Under the pieces are notes generated by a model. The model had not been told where the DNA came from, searched no databases, and saw only the letters and a list, made by a program, of their open reading frames with translations. Shown piece by piece: positions 28,531-37,559 of a stretch of DNA of 64,000 nucleotides. The DNA comes from Leptolyngbyaceae cyanobacterium (GTDB lineage Bacteria; Cyanobacteriota; Cyanobacteriia; Cyanobacteriales; Aerosakkonemataceae). Position 1 is the first letter of the stretch, and the number at the start of each line of letters is the position of its first letter. Made by a program: the position numbers and the translations under genes. Where the stretch lies: NCBI GenBank assembly GCA_036703985.1, contig DATNQN010000097.1, positions 1 to 64,000 on the forward strand, read 5' to 3'.

Positions 28531-31500
28531 CTATACGGGTTTTTGTTCCGGCATCATGCACTTATCGGAATCGCAACCCGCTGGCCCTGCTTCTGTTAAA
28601 TAGCCTAAATCGTAATTACTCAAAGCAGTATGGAAATTATCTGTTTTCCGCCGCATTTGCACTTCTTTAATTAACTTCTCATACTGCTGTTTTGAAATTG
28701 GTTCAAAGGGCAGACGTGGGAAAGTTTGCAAGTCATCAAATCTGGCTAAAAGTGCTGCTGAAATATACCCTTCATCATCACGAATCGCTTCATAAATTCG
28801 CGTACCTAAAGCTTCGATTTCGTTCTCTCGGAGTTCTATCGTGGCGCTTGTGTTGTGTCGCACATAGCATTGTTGGACTTGCATATAAAAGTCCATTTGT
28901 GCCAATGCTGAGAATTTGCTGATATCAATTTCATCAGCACCAGGTAAGTCAGCCCAAAGTACGGAAACTGGGATTTCCACTAACCATTCAGAACATCGGG
29001 GATCGAAGGGGTCATTTAACAAATTCCCATTTTCATCTTTATCCGATTGAGATGGAATGACATTGTAACCGTAGTCAATACAAGCTAAGGCTACCGGGTC
29101 ATTTTTCCTAAAGGTAATGCGACGGATAAAACGTTGAGCTTTTGGTGGATGCCATCCAGGAGATGCACCAGTCAAGAGTGATTTTGTCCCCGATGGTTGA
29201 ACTGTAGTACAGCGATTTGGGCGTTTGATGCCGTGCTTGTCGCAATAATCCCAAACAACCCGATGGACAATTTCTCGCCAACGGTTTAAATACTCTTGTT
29301 CTTTGTGTTTAAACTCCAATCCTTGAGCAGTTTCCGGTCGTCCTTCAGTCCACCAATGCAACCAATCAACCCCAAAAGCATTCACGAAAAAGTCAAATAA
29401 GCCAGTGAAAGAAACACCTACAATAGGGTCTAATTCACGACTATATTGATAACGGGGTTCGAGAAATTTGTGATTCAAAAGTACCGCTACAGATAAAGCA
29501 CCTGCGGTGAAAGCATCCTCTTGTTCTTGGTAGTTTTGGGGATCGATTTGGTTGAGGTGGATCTCAGCTAAGTTACACTGTCCTGTTAGGGTGCCACCAA
29601 ATACTCCTTTATGGAATTCTGGCTCGTTGAAACAGAAGGTATCATGGTTTCCTGATAGAGGTTCGATCGATCGCACTACCTGATATTTACCTTTAGCATT
29701 GGGTTGATGACCCCTTGAACTATCCAACCGTTGACAAGGAATTGCTGCACAATCAGTAATTTGTAAATACCACAAATCACGATTTCGAGTCCCTAAATTG
29801 GTACTAGTTCCTACCTTTGCTACCAGATTAATGGAACAACGAATTCCACACTTAATCAACAATAAATAAACCCGATAAGCACGCTCGTAATCAGACAAAT
29901 AAATCCGAATACCGCCACTAGAAACCAATGAACCATCTGCATCTGCTAAACCAGCAATGAAATGCAATATCGATTCTCGATCCCAAGATGCAATTTCATT
30001 AAAGGCTGTAGCAGTATTTTTGAGAGCGCGAACTTGTTCGGGATCGAATTGCTTTTGGAATCCTACGTAAAGTAGACAAGGAACTTCTTTAGATTCTGTA
30101 TAATAGCGTTTTTTTCCGCTAGTTTTTCCAGCAATAGCTAACTCTTGATAGCATTTTACTCCGTACAGTCGAAGTTGTAATTGTGGCTTACCATTAGATT
30201 GACAAAGGGAACCATCACCCACCAATTGACCTAATGTATAAGCCCAAGTTGGTTCGACAAACTTGCCATCGCGATAAACGATTTGGAAGGTTTCAGTGTG
30301 TAGACTGTACTTGCTGGTTTTTAACCGTTCTGCAAGTTCTATTGTGGTTAATTCTTCATATTTTTTACTAAAGCGATCTTTGACAAAGAAACGGTGTTTT
30401 TCTGTCACATCTAGATATGTGCCATCACCAAAAGATACGCGATACAATTGACGATTTTGCCCCGTCAACATCGGTACTACTTGGCTCCAACGTTGACCAT
30501 TCCAAACTTCTACAGTTTGTCCGACAACATCTTGAATTTGGTGCATTCCATCGCGAGTAATTAGCATCGTTTTGCCTGAAACGCAGTGGAAGTTAGCGCC
30601 AAGAATTTCCCCGCATGGATTAAGTCCATAGCGACCTAAACGATGCTCTAATTCACTCTTAGAAATTTGTGGAAATTGTTTTTGCAACCATTGTTTTCCA
30701 TTTCCTTGAGAGTAAGCTTTCAGAAACTCTGTTTTTAATTCTGAATTGGTTAAAATATCGCAATTTGCCCTAGCTAAGGCTTCTCCAGCCCACTGAATTG
30801 CTCCTTCCCCAGAATAATACTGCTTTCTAACAGCTTCAATTGATTCCTCTAATGTAGGTTTATGGTGATAAACGCGAGAATGATTTGCCATTCGCAAAGC
30901 ATCTTTTTCTGAATCGATTCTCCAGTTTCCATTTTCATCTTGTTGCCATAGGTTAGATTTAGCATTAGCAAATAACTCGTCATTGCTAATGCCTTGGCGC
31001 ATTCCTGCTGACCTACGCACGTTACCAGCGACTACCACGACTGCTGCTTCGTCAATTAATAAACAGCATTCAACTGAGTTTAATTGTCTGCCAACAGCTT
31101 TGTTTAAAATCGCCGAACAACGCAAATAAAGATCGGGTAATTTAATTGGATTAGCAACTCCACCAAATCCTTTTAATATTTCTCCGGCGGGACGAACATT
31201 ACTCAAATCTACAATTACTTTAACTTCTTCAGAAAAGCGTTCATCTGTAGATAATTCTAGTAAAGTTTGATAGGATTTTACCCAACCTCTGCGGCTGTCA
31301 CCTACATAAATCGTGACTTGATTGCCAACAATGGTGACTTCGGTTTCTTCGCGACGTTGATTAATTGGAATAGCGCCAATTTCGCCTTGCAAGGTAACTT
31401 TTAAATGGTTGCGGATGGATGGTAATCGATCGATATACTGAGGTTCAAGGACGGCTCCGGTGCCGCAACCCATCATGGCTAAGTCCATCAGCAGTCCAAA

Positions 31501-31833
31501 GGCTCGCCAGTCACAGATGTTGGTGCTGCTGCAATTGTATCCGCCGGAAAAGTTTTCTGGTTGCTCGATCCACTCGGAACCTCCTACCCACAACCAGCGA
31601 CCGGAGGTGAGGGCTTTTAGCTGGCGCTGCATCCGGTCTATGAGGTCGGCTTCTTCGGGGGCGAGATGCCCTAGTTTAACTAATCCTCGGACAGTACGAT
31701 CGCATACTTGCTCCCAAGTTTCGCGCCCTTGTTCGGTGCGGCGGCTGTATGTTCTGAAGAATACTGGGTTTGCAGCAGGGGCAGTTTCCGGGAATTGGCT
31801 AGTTTGGCGTACCCGGTCAAGTTCTCGAACCAT
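28531..31833 (-). CDS. nrdJ: Adenosylcobalamin-dependent ribonucleoside-triphosphate reductase (class II) with intein
   Basis: The precursor is 1100 residues from the ATG at 31833; a further ATG 3 codons upstream (31842) exists. The 31833 choice is favoured because a duplicated copy at 32615 begins its homology there. Removing the 336-residue intein leaves about 764 residues, the monomeric NrdJ size. It reduces NTPs to dNTPs. NPCGEI holds the thiyl-radical Cys and the catalytic Glu; the Cys of CNLAEI after the splice is the redox partner. The C-terminal shuttle pair is CDSDKC. Numbered from 31842, the radical Cys is residue 410 and the intein occupies 420-755. Confidence 0.96.
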   Translation of the reverse strand: MVRELDRVRQTSQFPETAPAANPVFFRTYSRRTEQGRETWEQVCDRTVRGLVKLGHLAPEEADLIDRMQRQLKALTSGRWLWVGGSEWIEQPENFSGGYNCSSTNICDWRAFGLLMDLAMMGCGTGAVLEPQYIDRLPSIRNHLKVTLQGEIGAIPINQRREETEVTIVGNQVTIYVGDSRRGWVKSYQTLLELSTDERFSEEVKVIVDLSNVRPAGEILKGFGGVANPIKLPDLYLRCSAILNKAVGRQLNSVECCLLIDEAAVVVVAGNVRRSAGMRQGISNDELFANAKSNLWQQDENGNWRIDSEKDALRMANHSRVYHHKPTLEESIEAVRKQYYSGEGAIQWAGEALARANCDILTNSELKTEFLKAYSQGNGKQWLQKQFPQISKSELEHRLGRYGLNPCGEILGANFHCVSGKTMLITRDGMHQIQDVVGQTVEVWNGQRWSQVVPMLTGQNRQLYRVSFGDGTYLDVTEKHRFFVKDRFSKKYEELTTIELAERLKTSKYSLHTETFQIVYRDGKFVEPTWAYTLGQLVGDGSLCQSNGKPQLQLRLYGVKCYQELAIAGKTSGKKRYYTESKEVPCLLYVGFQKQFDPEQVRALKNTATAFNEIASWDRESILHFIAGLADADGSLVSSGGIRIYLSDYERAYRVYLLLIKCGIRCSINLVAKVGTSTNLGTRNRDLWYLQITDCAAIPCQRLDSSRGHQPNAKGKYQVVRSIEPLSGNHDTFCFNEPEFHKGVFGGTLTGQCNLAEIHLNQIDPQNYQEQEDAFTAGALSVAVLLNHKFLEPRYQYSRELDPIVGVSFTGLFDFFVNAFGVDWLHWWTEGRPETAQGLEFKHKEQEYLNRWREIVHRVVWDYCDKHGIKRPNRCTTVQPSGTKSLLTGASPGWHPPKAQRFIRRITFRKNDPVALACIDYGYNVIPSQSDKDENGNLLNDPFDPRCSEWLVEIPVSVLWADLPGADEIDISKFSALAQMDFYMQVQQCYVRHNTSATIELRENEIEALGTRIYEAIRDDEGYISAALLARFDDLQTFPRLPFEPISKQQYEKLIKEVQMRRKTDNFHTALSNYDLGYLTEAGPAGCDSDKCMMPEQKPV
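29578..30585 (-). other. Intein in NrdJ with LAGLIDADG homing endonuclease
   Basis: 336 residues between extein ...GEILGANFH and CNLAEIHLN. The N-terminal splice block starts with Cys (CVSGKTMLITRDG). Block B has VTEKH with the conserved Thr and His. Two dodecapeptide motifs, LGQLVGDGS and IAGLADADGS, keep their catalytic Asp residues, so the endonuclease looks intact. The C-terminal block ends GVFGGTLTGQ before Cys+1: the last residue is Gln instead of the usual Asn, and the penultimate residue is Gly rather than His. The insertion separates the catalytic NPCGEI loop from its partner Cys. Confidence 0.92.
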
Positions 31834-32046
31834 ATCTAACATGGAGTAACAAAACTTTTACTATACACCACGTCTTACATATAGAGTGCAAAGCTTTACA
31901 AATCAGGAATCTTGCGCTACATTTAGCGCTTACCTAGTTATAAAGTCAATAGTATCTTCTAGGTTGGTAAAACATCATAAATTTGGCTTTAAATAGAGAA
32001 AAACCCTGACTTTGTGAGTCAGGATTGAAGAGTAAACAATTTTCAA
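31834..32046. other. nrdJ leader region
   Basis: Contains a minus-strand terminator (32003-32025) for the upstream small gene, then about 170 bases before nrdJ. No B12-box-like sequence typical of a cobalamin riboswitch was recognised. AGCGCTA/TAGCGCT-like symmetry occurs around 31915-31930. Confidence 0.4.
32003..32025 (-). terminator. Rho-independent terminator
   Basis: On the minus strand CCTGACT-CACAA-AGTCAGG is followed by GTTTTTCTC. It lies about 20 bases after the stop of the 78-residue coiled-coil gene and separates it from nrdJ. Confidence 0.8.
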
Positions 32047-32283
32047 CTACCAATCTGAGTTACAAATTGCTTCTCCCTCGGATGACCAGGGGTATACTAA
32101 GCATTCGAGTTCGGCAATTTTGCGATCTTTAGTTCGGTTGAGCATTTCCAAATGGCTGTTCTGCACTATAAGCTCTTTTATCTGCACCTGAAGCTCTTGA
32201 ATTTGATTTTGGTAACTTTGATGTAACTGCAAAACGGCTTCCAGGGCAGGTAGTAGGAGAGTTTCATTGTCATGTAGAACCAT
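32047..32283 (-). CDS. Coiled-coil microprotein, unknown
   Basis: 78 residues; a leucine-rich heptad pattern runs from about residue 8 to 62 (LLLPALEAVLQLHQSYQNQIQELQVQIKELIVQNSHLEMLNRTKDRKIAELECLV). It is supported as a gene by AAAGGGGGTG 9 bases before the ATG and by its own terminator downstream. No family is known to me. It could be a small scaffold or leucine-zipper adaptor (inference). Confidence 0.65.
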   Translation of the reverse strand: MVLHDNETLLLPALEAVLQLHQSYQNQIQELQVQIKELIVQNSHLEMLNRTKDRKIAELECLVYPWSSEGEAICNSDW

Positions 32284-32781
32284 CTAAGCATTCACCCCCT
32301 TTACAGAGCGAGAGTATAAGTGTTGCCACTCAATCTTTCCTCTGACACCTTGGTTGTTTATTGGTGTCCGAATTATTCGATCATCGTAATCACGAGAGTT
32401 TCCATACCGATCCCGATCCAGATCGGCTGGATTTGTACAGTTTTTGTTTATCATGATTATTTGTCGATTTTGAGTGTTGTCCCCAAGTCAGTTCGCAGCT
32501 GCTGGGGACTTTTGTTGCTCTGATATTTGTCTTTGGTAAGCTTACTAGGCTTGTTTAACTCCCATGATTGGGAAAATAGGCTAGTTTGACGTACCCGGTC
32601 TAGTTCTCGAACCATAGGTTAAACCTGATTCTTTTTTAGACAAGCAACTAATATAAGCGATCGCGGATATAGCGGTCAAAAATTATAAAATCCGGAAACT
32701 TCCATTATTTGTAGGGTAAGTCAAATCACTCTTTGCCTCTCCCGATTAACCGATGCCCGATGCCCAATTCCCAAATTGTTT
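32284..32781. other. Divergent intergenic region
   Basis: Lies between the 78-residue gene and the PPOX gene. It contains the nrdJ remnant and a plus-strand hairpin (32479-32515): GTCCCCA...TGGGGAC followed by TTTTGTT. No plus-strand gene ends before the hairpin. It should also contain promoters for both flanking genes. Confidence 0.5.
32457..32615 (-). pseudogene. nrdJ: Duplicated nrdJ 5' end fused to unrelated sequence
   Basis: Positions 32579-32616 match 31797-31834 (nrdJ codons 1-12) at 36 of 38 bases in the same orientation. The minus-strand frame reads MVRELDRVRQTS and then departs from NrdJ for 40 codons before a stop. No further nrdJ similarity is seen. It is a leftover of a duplication or rearrangement, probably not functional. 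Confidence 0.7.
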
Positions 32782-33363
32782 ATGTCCATAGCACCTTGGC
32801 GATCGCATCTTGCTGGCGCACTACACCGCAACCGCAGCCTCGTCTATTCTCGTTACCTGCAACTGGCTACCGTCCGAGTGGATGGGCGTCCTGCTAATCG
32901 TACAGTGGTTTTCCGGGGCTTTTTGGAGGATAGCGATCGACTAAAATTCGTGACTGACGCCCGCAGCGAGAAAGTAGAACAAATCGCCTACCAGCCTTGG
33001 GGTGAAGCTTGCTGGTATTTTCCCAATACTCGCGAACAGTTTCGGATTTTAGGAAAGCTAACTCTAGTGGGAGAAAATTATCCCGATCCCCAATTGCAAA
33101 AAGCGCGTCAGGTTAGTTGGCAAGAACTTTCTGACGCGGCTAGCTTACAATTTGCTTGGCCTCATCCTGGTGAAGTGAGAGCGGATGCAAAGGCTTTCCA
33201 GCCGTCACCACCAGATCCGATACAGCCTTTATCTGATTTTTGTTTGTTGTTATTGGAACCGCTGCGGGTAGATATTTTGGAGTTGCGGGGGGAACCGCAA
33301 AATCGATCGTTGTATGAGGTGGATGACTCTGGGAGTTGGTCTACAAAAGCAATTAATCCTTGA
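32782..33363 (+). CDS. Npun_F5749/alr4036-family PPOX-type FMN flavoprotein
   Basis: 193 residues from the ATG at 32782; TTG at 32776 is the only upstream option. It has the pyridoxamine-phosphate-oxidase-like split barrel: LQLATVRVDGRPANRTVVFRGF, then RLKFVTDARSEKVEQI, WYFPNTREQFRILGKL, and a C-terminal VDILELRG. The family is named after cyanobacterial members (alr4036, Npun_F5749). It probably binds FMN; no substrate is established. It is not the true PdxH. It is monocistronic, followed by repeats. Confidence 0.88.
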   Translation: MSIAPWRSHLAGALHRNRSLVYSRYLQLATVRVDGRPANRTVVFRGFLEDSDRLKFVTDARSEKVEQIAYQPWGEACWYFPNTREQFRILGKLTLVGENYPDPQLQKARQVSWQELSDAASLQFAWPHPGEVRADAKAFQPSPPDPIQPLSDFCLLLLEPLRVDILELRGEPQNRSLYEVDDSGSWSTKAINP

Positions 33364-33386
33364 GGGGAGGACAGAGGATATTTTTT

Positions 33387-33459
33387 ACCACAGATGTCCA
33401 CAGATGTAGGCGATAGCCTTCCCGAAGGGTACACGGATGAACACAGATGAATACAGATG
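33387..33459. repeat. CACAGATG-type tandem repeat
   Basis: Imperfect 12-mers (CCACAGATGTCCACAGATG, ACACAGATGAATACAGATG) interrupted by GGCGATAGCCTTCCCGAAGG. It belongs to the same family as 21215-21254. Confidence 0.75.
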
Positions 33460-33526
33460 TTGTCCCTATTTTGCAGTCTAATCTGTAATTCTGAGAATCT
33501 AATGCCTCATTCCCCATTCCCAAAAA

Positions 33527-34288
33527 TTAAATACCAGCGCCGTCTAAGAATTCTTGAATGGTTTTATCTTTGATGCGACAACTCGGGACGAGGCGATCGC
33601 TACAATCAATTTCTGCGAATACGCCAACTGGAACGCGAGAAGGTAGGGAAGAGACTTGACCTTGCAGTTGTTGTAGTTGTTGTTCTAGTGTTTCGATGCG
33701 ATCGACTAACAGGCGAATTACTTCTGCTTCCGAGTCTGGCAAACTGCCGTGTTCGAGGGGACTTACTCGCACTCCGGAACGATAGACGATTCTACCGGGT
33801 ATGCCAACAACGGTACAATCGGAAGGGACATCGCGCAATACTACAGAACCTGCACCAATCCGAACGTTGTTGCCGATTTGGATATTGCCGAGTACTTTTG
33901 CACCAGCGCCGACTACGACATTTTCTCCTAAAGTTGGGTGACGCTTGCCGCTTTCTTTGCCAGTACCACCCAGAGTAACACCTTGGTAGATGAGAGCGTA
34001 ATCTCCGACGATCGCGGTTTCTCCAATTACTACTCCCATTCCGTGATCGATGAAAACTCCTTTGCCGATCGCAGCACCGGGGTGTATTTCAATACCTGTT
34101 AAAAATCTGGCTAGATGGGAAATCAAGCGGGGAATGAAGGGAATTCCCAATACGTATAGCCAATGGGCGAAGCGATGGAACAGCAGTGCTTGCAAGCCTG
34201 GATAGCAAAATAATACTTCCAACCAGTTGCGAGCAGCCGGGTCGCGGTCGAAGATAATGCGGAAATCTGTTATGAGGGCGTTTAGCAC
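33527..34288 (-). CDS. cysE: Serine O-acetyltransferase
   Basis: 253 residues. It makes O-acetylserine from serine and acetyl-CoA, the first step of cysteine synthesis. The N-terminal helical part ([37 protein letters not shown]) is followed by a left-handed beta-helix of hexapeptide repeats ([43 protein letters not shown]), which holds the catalytic His/Asp region. A C-terminal coiled coil ([18 protein letters not shown]) extends beyond the usual end, as in cyanobacterial CysE. Confidence 0.96.
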   Translation of the reverse strand: MLNALITDFRIIFDRDPAARNWLEVLFCYPGLQALLFHRFAHWLYVLGIPFIPRLISHLARFLTGIEIHPGAAIGKGVFIDHGMGVVIGETAIVGDYALIYQGVTLGGTGKESGKRHPTLGENVVVGAGAKVLGNIQIGNNVRIGAGSVVLRDVPSDCTVVGIPGRIVYRSGVRVSPLEHGSLPDSEAEVIRLLVDRIETLEQQLQQLQGQVSSLPSRVPVGVFAEIDCSDRLVPSCRIKDKTIQEFLDGAGI

Positions 34289-34516
34289 GGGTGGTCACCA
34301 AGTTCGGCAAGAATAGACCATTGTTTATTCTAACGCCCTGGTAGTTTTTTTTCTGTATCAGTTGCAGCTTAGTGAGTAGTGGGTACGGTTAGTCGGATTA
34401 TTTGCGATCTTTTTAATCCTACTTCTTCAATGCCGATCTCTTTTCCCTAAGCTAAAACACATCTAAATTTTCATATGCGTAGTAGCTTACTACCCACTAC
34501 CAGCTTCAAAGATATG

Positions 34517-34984
34517 TTACTGTCTGACTCGGAGAATGTAGTTACCTGTTTGTCCTTCATTTTTAGAACCAACCCAAATTTGATATTCTCCGGCTTTCCA
34601 GTCTGTATCTTCCAAGTTGTTATTGCCGCAGCGAATGGTGTCTTTTGGCCCTTTAATGACTAAAGTTGTAGGAGTACCGTTGCTGTCTACTTGCACTCTC
34701 AGTTTGGGGAAGTTTTCCTGCAATGTCATGATATGGTCGGGAGTTTCGTCACCGCTATATCCCAGACAAAAGTTGTTGTGACGATCGCGATTGGCGATCG
34801 AAGGTAAGGAGAAAGATCCTCCCGTGACACCAGATGCGATCGCAGTTGCGGGATCGAAGTCTGGCGCAAGACTAATAGGAGCAAAATTAGCCGTTTGTGC
34901 AAACACAGATGTGGTAGCACTCATAACAGCTATCAATGCTAAGAACCTACCTTGTTTGAACTGCCGCATATAATTAAGTAGCAT
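34517..34984 (-). CDS. Small exported protein, unknown
   Basis: 155 residues from the ATG at 34984, which has GAGGAGG 9 bases upstream; the longer frame starts with TTG. The signal peptide is MLLNYMRQFKQGRFLALIAVMSATTSVFA with likely cleavage before QTANF. The mature part has two Cys (C-terminal side and FCLGYSG) and a closing beta-rich segment (GEYQIWVGSKNEGQTGNYILRVRQ) recalling pre-peptidase C-terminal (PPC-like) domains. It is probably periplasmic. Role is unknown. Confidence 0.78.
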   Translation of the reverse strand: MLLNYMRQFKQGRFLALIAVMSATTSVFAQTANFAPISLAPDFDPATAIASGVTGGSFSLPSIANRDRHNNFCLGYSGDETPDHIMTLQENFPKLRVQVDSNGTPTTLVIKGPKDTIRCGNNNLEDTDWKAGEYQIWVGSKNEGQTGNYILRVRQ

Positions 34985-35097
34985 CGCAACAGCCCTCCTC
35001 AAATTCCAGGTATCGGTTTTTCCTATATCTAACGTAGCTAAAACTTTAATTAGTATTGGTAAGTGTCATGACAGTTTTCTATCTGCACACCCATTCA

Positions 35098-35128
35098 ATT
35101 TTAGATTTTAGATTTTAGATTTTAGATT
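35098..35128. repeat. ATTTTAG tandem repeat
   Basis: Four copies of a TTTTAGA-type unit in the gap upstream of the exported-protein gene. It is the reverse of the AATCTAAA array at 21291. Confidence 0.8.
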
Positions 35129-35238
35129 GGAGTAATCTCGGGCGAGACAAATAGTTGATACATATTCTGTAGGAGCAATTCCGTTGTAGTTGCCCAGTAC
35201 AAAGAGCATGAGCAAAAAATAAAACAGACATTAAAGGG

Positions 35239-35274
35239 AAAAACCCCGGATATTTTCTAATTATCCGGGGTTTT
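35239..35274. terminator. Terminator of bciB
   Basis: AACCCCGGATA (35242-35252) pairs with TATCCGGGGTT (35262-35272). It has A/T runs on both sides and so works in both directions. It lies 20 bases past the bciB stop codon. Confidence 0.85.
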
Positions 35275-35293
35275 GTGGGATTTTTCAACCTAT

Positions 35294-36499
35294 TTAGGAA
35301 TTTGGTAATTTATACTGGCTTACAATTTTCTTAGCATATTCGGGAACGTGAGACTCTAATTTTTCTGGGTGATGGCGCTTCACGTATAAATAATTGCGAG
35401 TGAAGTGGGAATCAATGGAAAAACGGGCGTACTCCAAACCTTTCGGGCCGATTTTTTCAATTACTACGCCCATTAATTTGGCTGCCCACATGGGAAGAGT
35501 CACGGCTTTATCGTAGGCGGGAATGCTTTGCTGAACGGCGTTTTTGCGATCGCCAGATGAGGTTACGGGTTGGGTTTCTAACTGGTCTTTTACTAATTCT
35601 AGCATTTCTCGACCAGTGTCGTTTCTGACGACAATCCACTGCCAACCAAAGGGGGCGCCCATGTAGCCGACGACTAAATCTGCTAGTGAATTGACGTAAT
35701 CAAAACAACTCATGCAGGAAGGAGCAAATACATCTTTTAGTTCTTTGGTATTTAACCCAAAAAACGGTACTTTTTCGATTGAACCATCTTCGTGTTTAAA
35801 ATGTACCTGAAAGTCTTGCATAAATTCGTAATAGACGACTGTTTCAGGAGAACGGCTGGTGGTTTCTAAGAATTTTTGTAAGCCAGCACGAGAGACGTTA
35901 TCTACACAGGGAGTACCTAAAACGTAGAGCTTTTCTAAGCCTAGTTGTTTTTCGACTGCTCTTAATGCTTGAATTTGACAACCAACGCCAATTACTAATA
36001 GTTTTTTCATGCCAGATTGTTCGATTTGTTCTAGCACGGAAAGGTTAGGTGATAAGGTTGGTTTGTTGACTTTAGCGGCGAGTATTTCTTCTGGGGTACG
36101 GGCGATAATTGGCATTGGTTGAAAGCGGTCTTCTTTGGTATTTTGGACGCAAACAACGCCTTCGACTATGCCACGGTTGAGCATTTCGATCGCGATCGTA
36201 CTCACGATCCCCGTCCACTGGGCCCCCGGAATTGGTTGAATTTTCCGCGCTGCCATCATGGTTTGATTGACGCCAAAATATAAATCATCGGCATTATCGA
36301 GATCCCGACTACGCCCGTGAGTTTCTTCTTCCAATTCGGCTATCTGCTGATTGATGAAAGCGCAAGCGTCCTTGACATAATGCACGTAATATGTATCGCA
36401 AAGTCCGCATTCGCTGCACAGTTCTTTGGCGGGGCGGCGGCTACCCGGTTTGAGGGCTTTGGCTTTTTTGTGCTTGGGGGAGTCAACTGAGATAGTCAT
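35294..36499 (-). CDS. bciB: Ferredoxin-type 3,8-divinyl (proto)chlorophyllide reductase
   Basis: 401 residues of the FrhB/FdhB-C family, matching cyanobacterial Slr1923 (BciB), which reduces the 8-vinyl group in chlorophyll synthesis. The iron-sulfur Cys clusters are CSECGLCDTYYVHYVKDAC near residue 28 and APSCMSCFDYVNSLADLVVGYMG near 270. Flavin-domain features include GVGCQIQALRAVEKQLGLEKLYVLGTPCVDNVSR. Distinction from the related 7-hydroxymethyl chlorophyll a reductase rests on cyanobacterial context. Its own terminator follows. Confidence 0.9.
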   Translation of the reverse strand: MTISVDSPKHKKAKALKPGSRRPAKELCSECGLCDTYYVHYVKDACAFINQQIAELEEETHGRSRDLDNADDLYFGVNQTMMAARKIQPIPGAQWTGIVSTIAIEMLNRGIVEGVVCVQNTKEDRFQPMPIIARTPEEILAAKVNKPTLSPNLSVLEQIEQSGMKKLLVIGVGCQIQALRAVEKQLGLEKLYVLGTPCVDNVSRAGLQKFLETTSRSPETVVYYEFMQDFQVHFKHEDGSIEKVPFFGLNTKELKDVFAPSCMSCFDYVNSLADLVVGYMGAPFGWQWIVVRNDTGREMLELVKDQLETQPVTSSGDRKNAVQQSIPAYDKAVTLPMWAAKLMGVVIEKIGPKGLEYARFSIDSHFTRNYLYVKRHHPEKLESHVPEYAKKIVSQYKLPNS

Positions 36500-36607
36500 A
36501 AATTGCTTTTCTTATCGACAGATAGCTTTTATCTACAATACCGTTAGAGGTTATGCAGTGGGCGATGGAGATGGAAAGGGAAGCGGGGGGGTAAGTAGAG
36601 GGCTTCC

Positions 36608-36666
36608 GGTGTTAGTGGCGATCGCAAAAGTAAGTTTTGGGAATTTTTAACTACAGATGAATATAG
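36608..36666. repeat. 59-bp direct repeat, copy 1
   Basis: Matches 37560-37618 at 51 of 59 positions in direct orientation. The second copy contains the start codon of the YwiC-like gene. The copies flank the SRPBCC gene. This copy leads into no open frame of that family beyond the shared MNI codons. Confidence 0.85.
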
Positions 36667-36686
36667 CAGCATTTAACCATCTAATT

Positions 36687-37316
36687 CTATCGCTGGGCAA
36701 CTCGTCTTTCTGTTTCTTGTTTAATTGCTTTCAACGACTCAGCTAAGGCATTTCTGTAAATTGTAAATGCCAGATCGCGCGTTACTGAAGTACCCGGATC
36801 GAAAGTGACATCTTGGGCGATCAAGACTTGATTGAGTGCAATGGGTTCTAATTTCCAAAAACCCTTGAGAGATTTAATTTCCCCTTCCTTTAATTCAAAA
36901 TCAATTTGTTTAGGATATTGCTTGAAAACTGTAAAGACTAATCGACTAGTGTGGGTAAATAGCAGTATTTTAATCTGATTTACTTGCTCAAATATCGTTT
37001 GGTTGCCGTGGTTTTCTAAAATCCGACTGGATACCACACCAGGAAGAAAATTCTTGAAGTTGTCATAATCTATCAAGACATTCCATGTAGTGTCGATGGG
37101 GGCTGTAATCAAAACGTGTCCGGTGTAGTGACCATTCTTACCTGTTAATAGGATATCTCCGGCTTTTAAGGTGGTTTGTTCTTGGGGTGTTAAGCGAGTG
37201 AGAAAATTGCCAGATTGTGGCAGAGCTTGCACCGCTAATGGCACAAATAGACTAAGCGCGATCGCTGAGGTAAAAGCAATGAAGGGACGATAATTTTTGT
37301 GAAAATAATTCAGCAC
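36687..37316 (-). CDS. SRPBCC/polyketide-cyclase-like exported protein
   Basis: 209 residues with a GTG start. The signal sequence (FIAFTSAIALSLFVPLAVQA) has cleavage predicted near residue 31. It is followed by a START/SRPBCC ligand-binding fold: GHVLITAPIDTTWNVLIDYDNFKNFLPGVVSSRIL is the family's opening strand-helix pattern, and FWKLEPIALNQVLIAQDVTFDP the closing part. It would bind a hydrophobic ligand outside the cytoplasm; the ligand is unknown. It sits between two 59-bp direct repeats. Confidence 0.85.
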   Translation of the reverse strand: MLNYFHKNYRPFIAFTSAIALSLFVPLAVQALPQSGNFLTRLTPQEQTTLKAGDILLTGKNGHYTGHVLITAPIDTTWNVLIDYDNFKNFLPGVVSSRILENHGNQTIFEQVNQIKILLFTHTSRLVFTVFKQYPKQIDFELKEGEIKSLKGFWKLEPIALNQVLIAQDVTFDPGTSVTRDLAFTIYRNALAESLKAIKQETERRVAQR

Positions 37317-37559
37317 TCAGTTTGCCTCGATGATTGATCAATGTTTGTCGATGGCTGGAGGCAGAATTACTGCCTATTTTCTAGCCCGATCGCCTCTTCA
37401 CCATAACTGAAATCGATCAATTCGTGGAAAATCCACAGCCACAGCAGGATAATTCTGAGAATTGATCAGTTTTTCTGAACAAACCCATGATTTTTAATAA
37501 CCCAATCAACTCCTCACCGATCGCGATCGCACGTCGAATAGGGGCAGAATGTGGGTTCA

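Noticed and set aside
31834-32046. Cobalamin riboswitch before nrdJ
   Set aside because: Expected from the enzyme's cofactor, but no B12-box-like sequence or matching fold was recognised by eye; a covariance-model search would decide.
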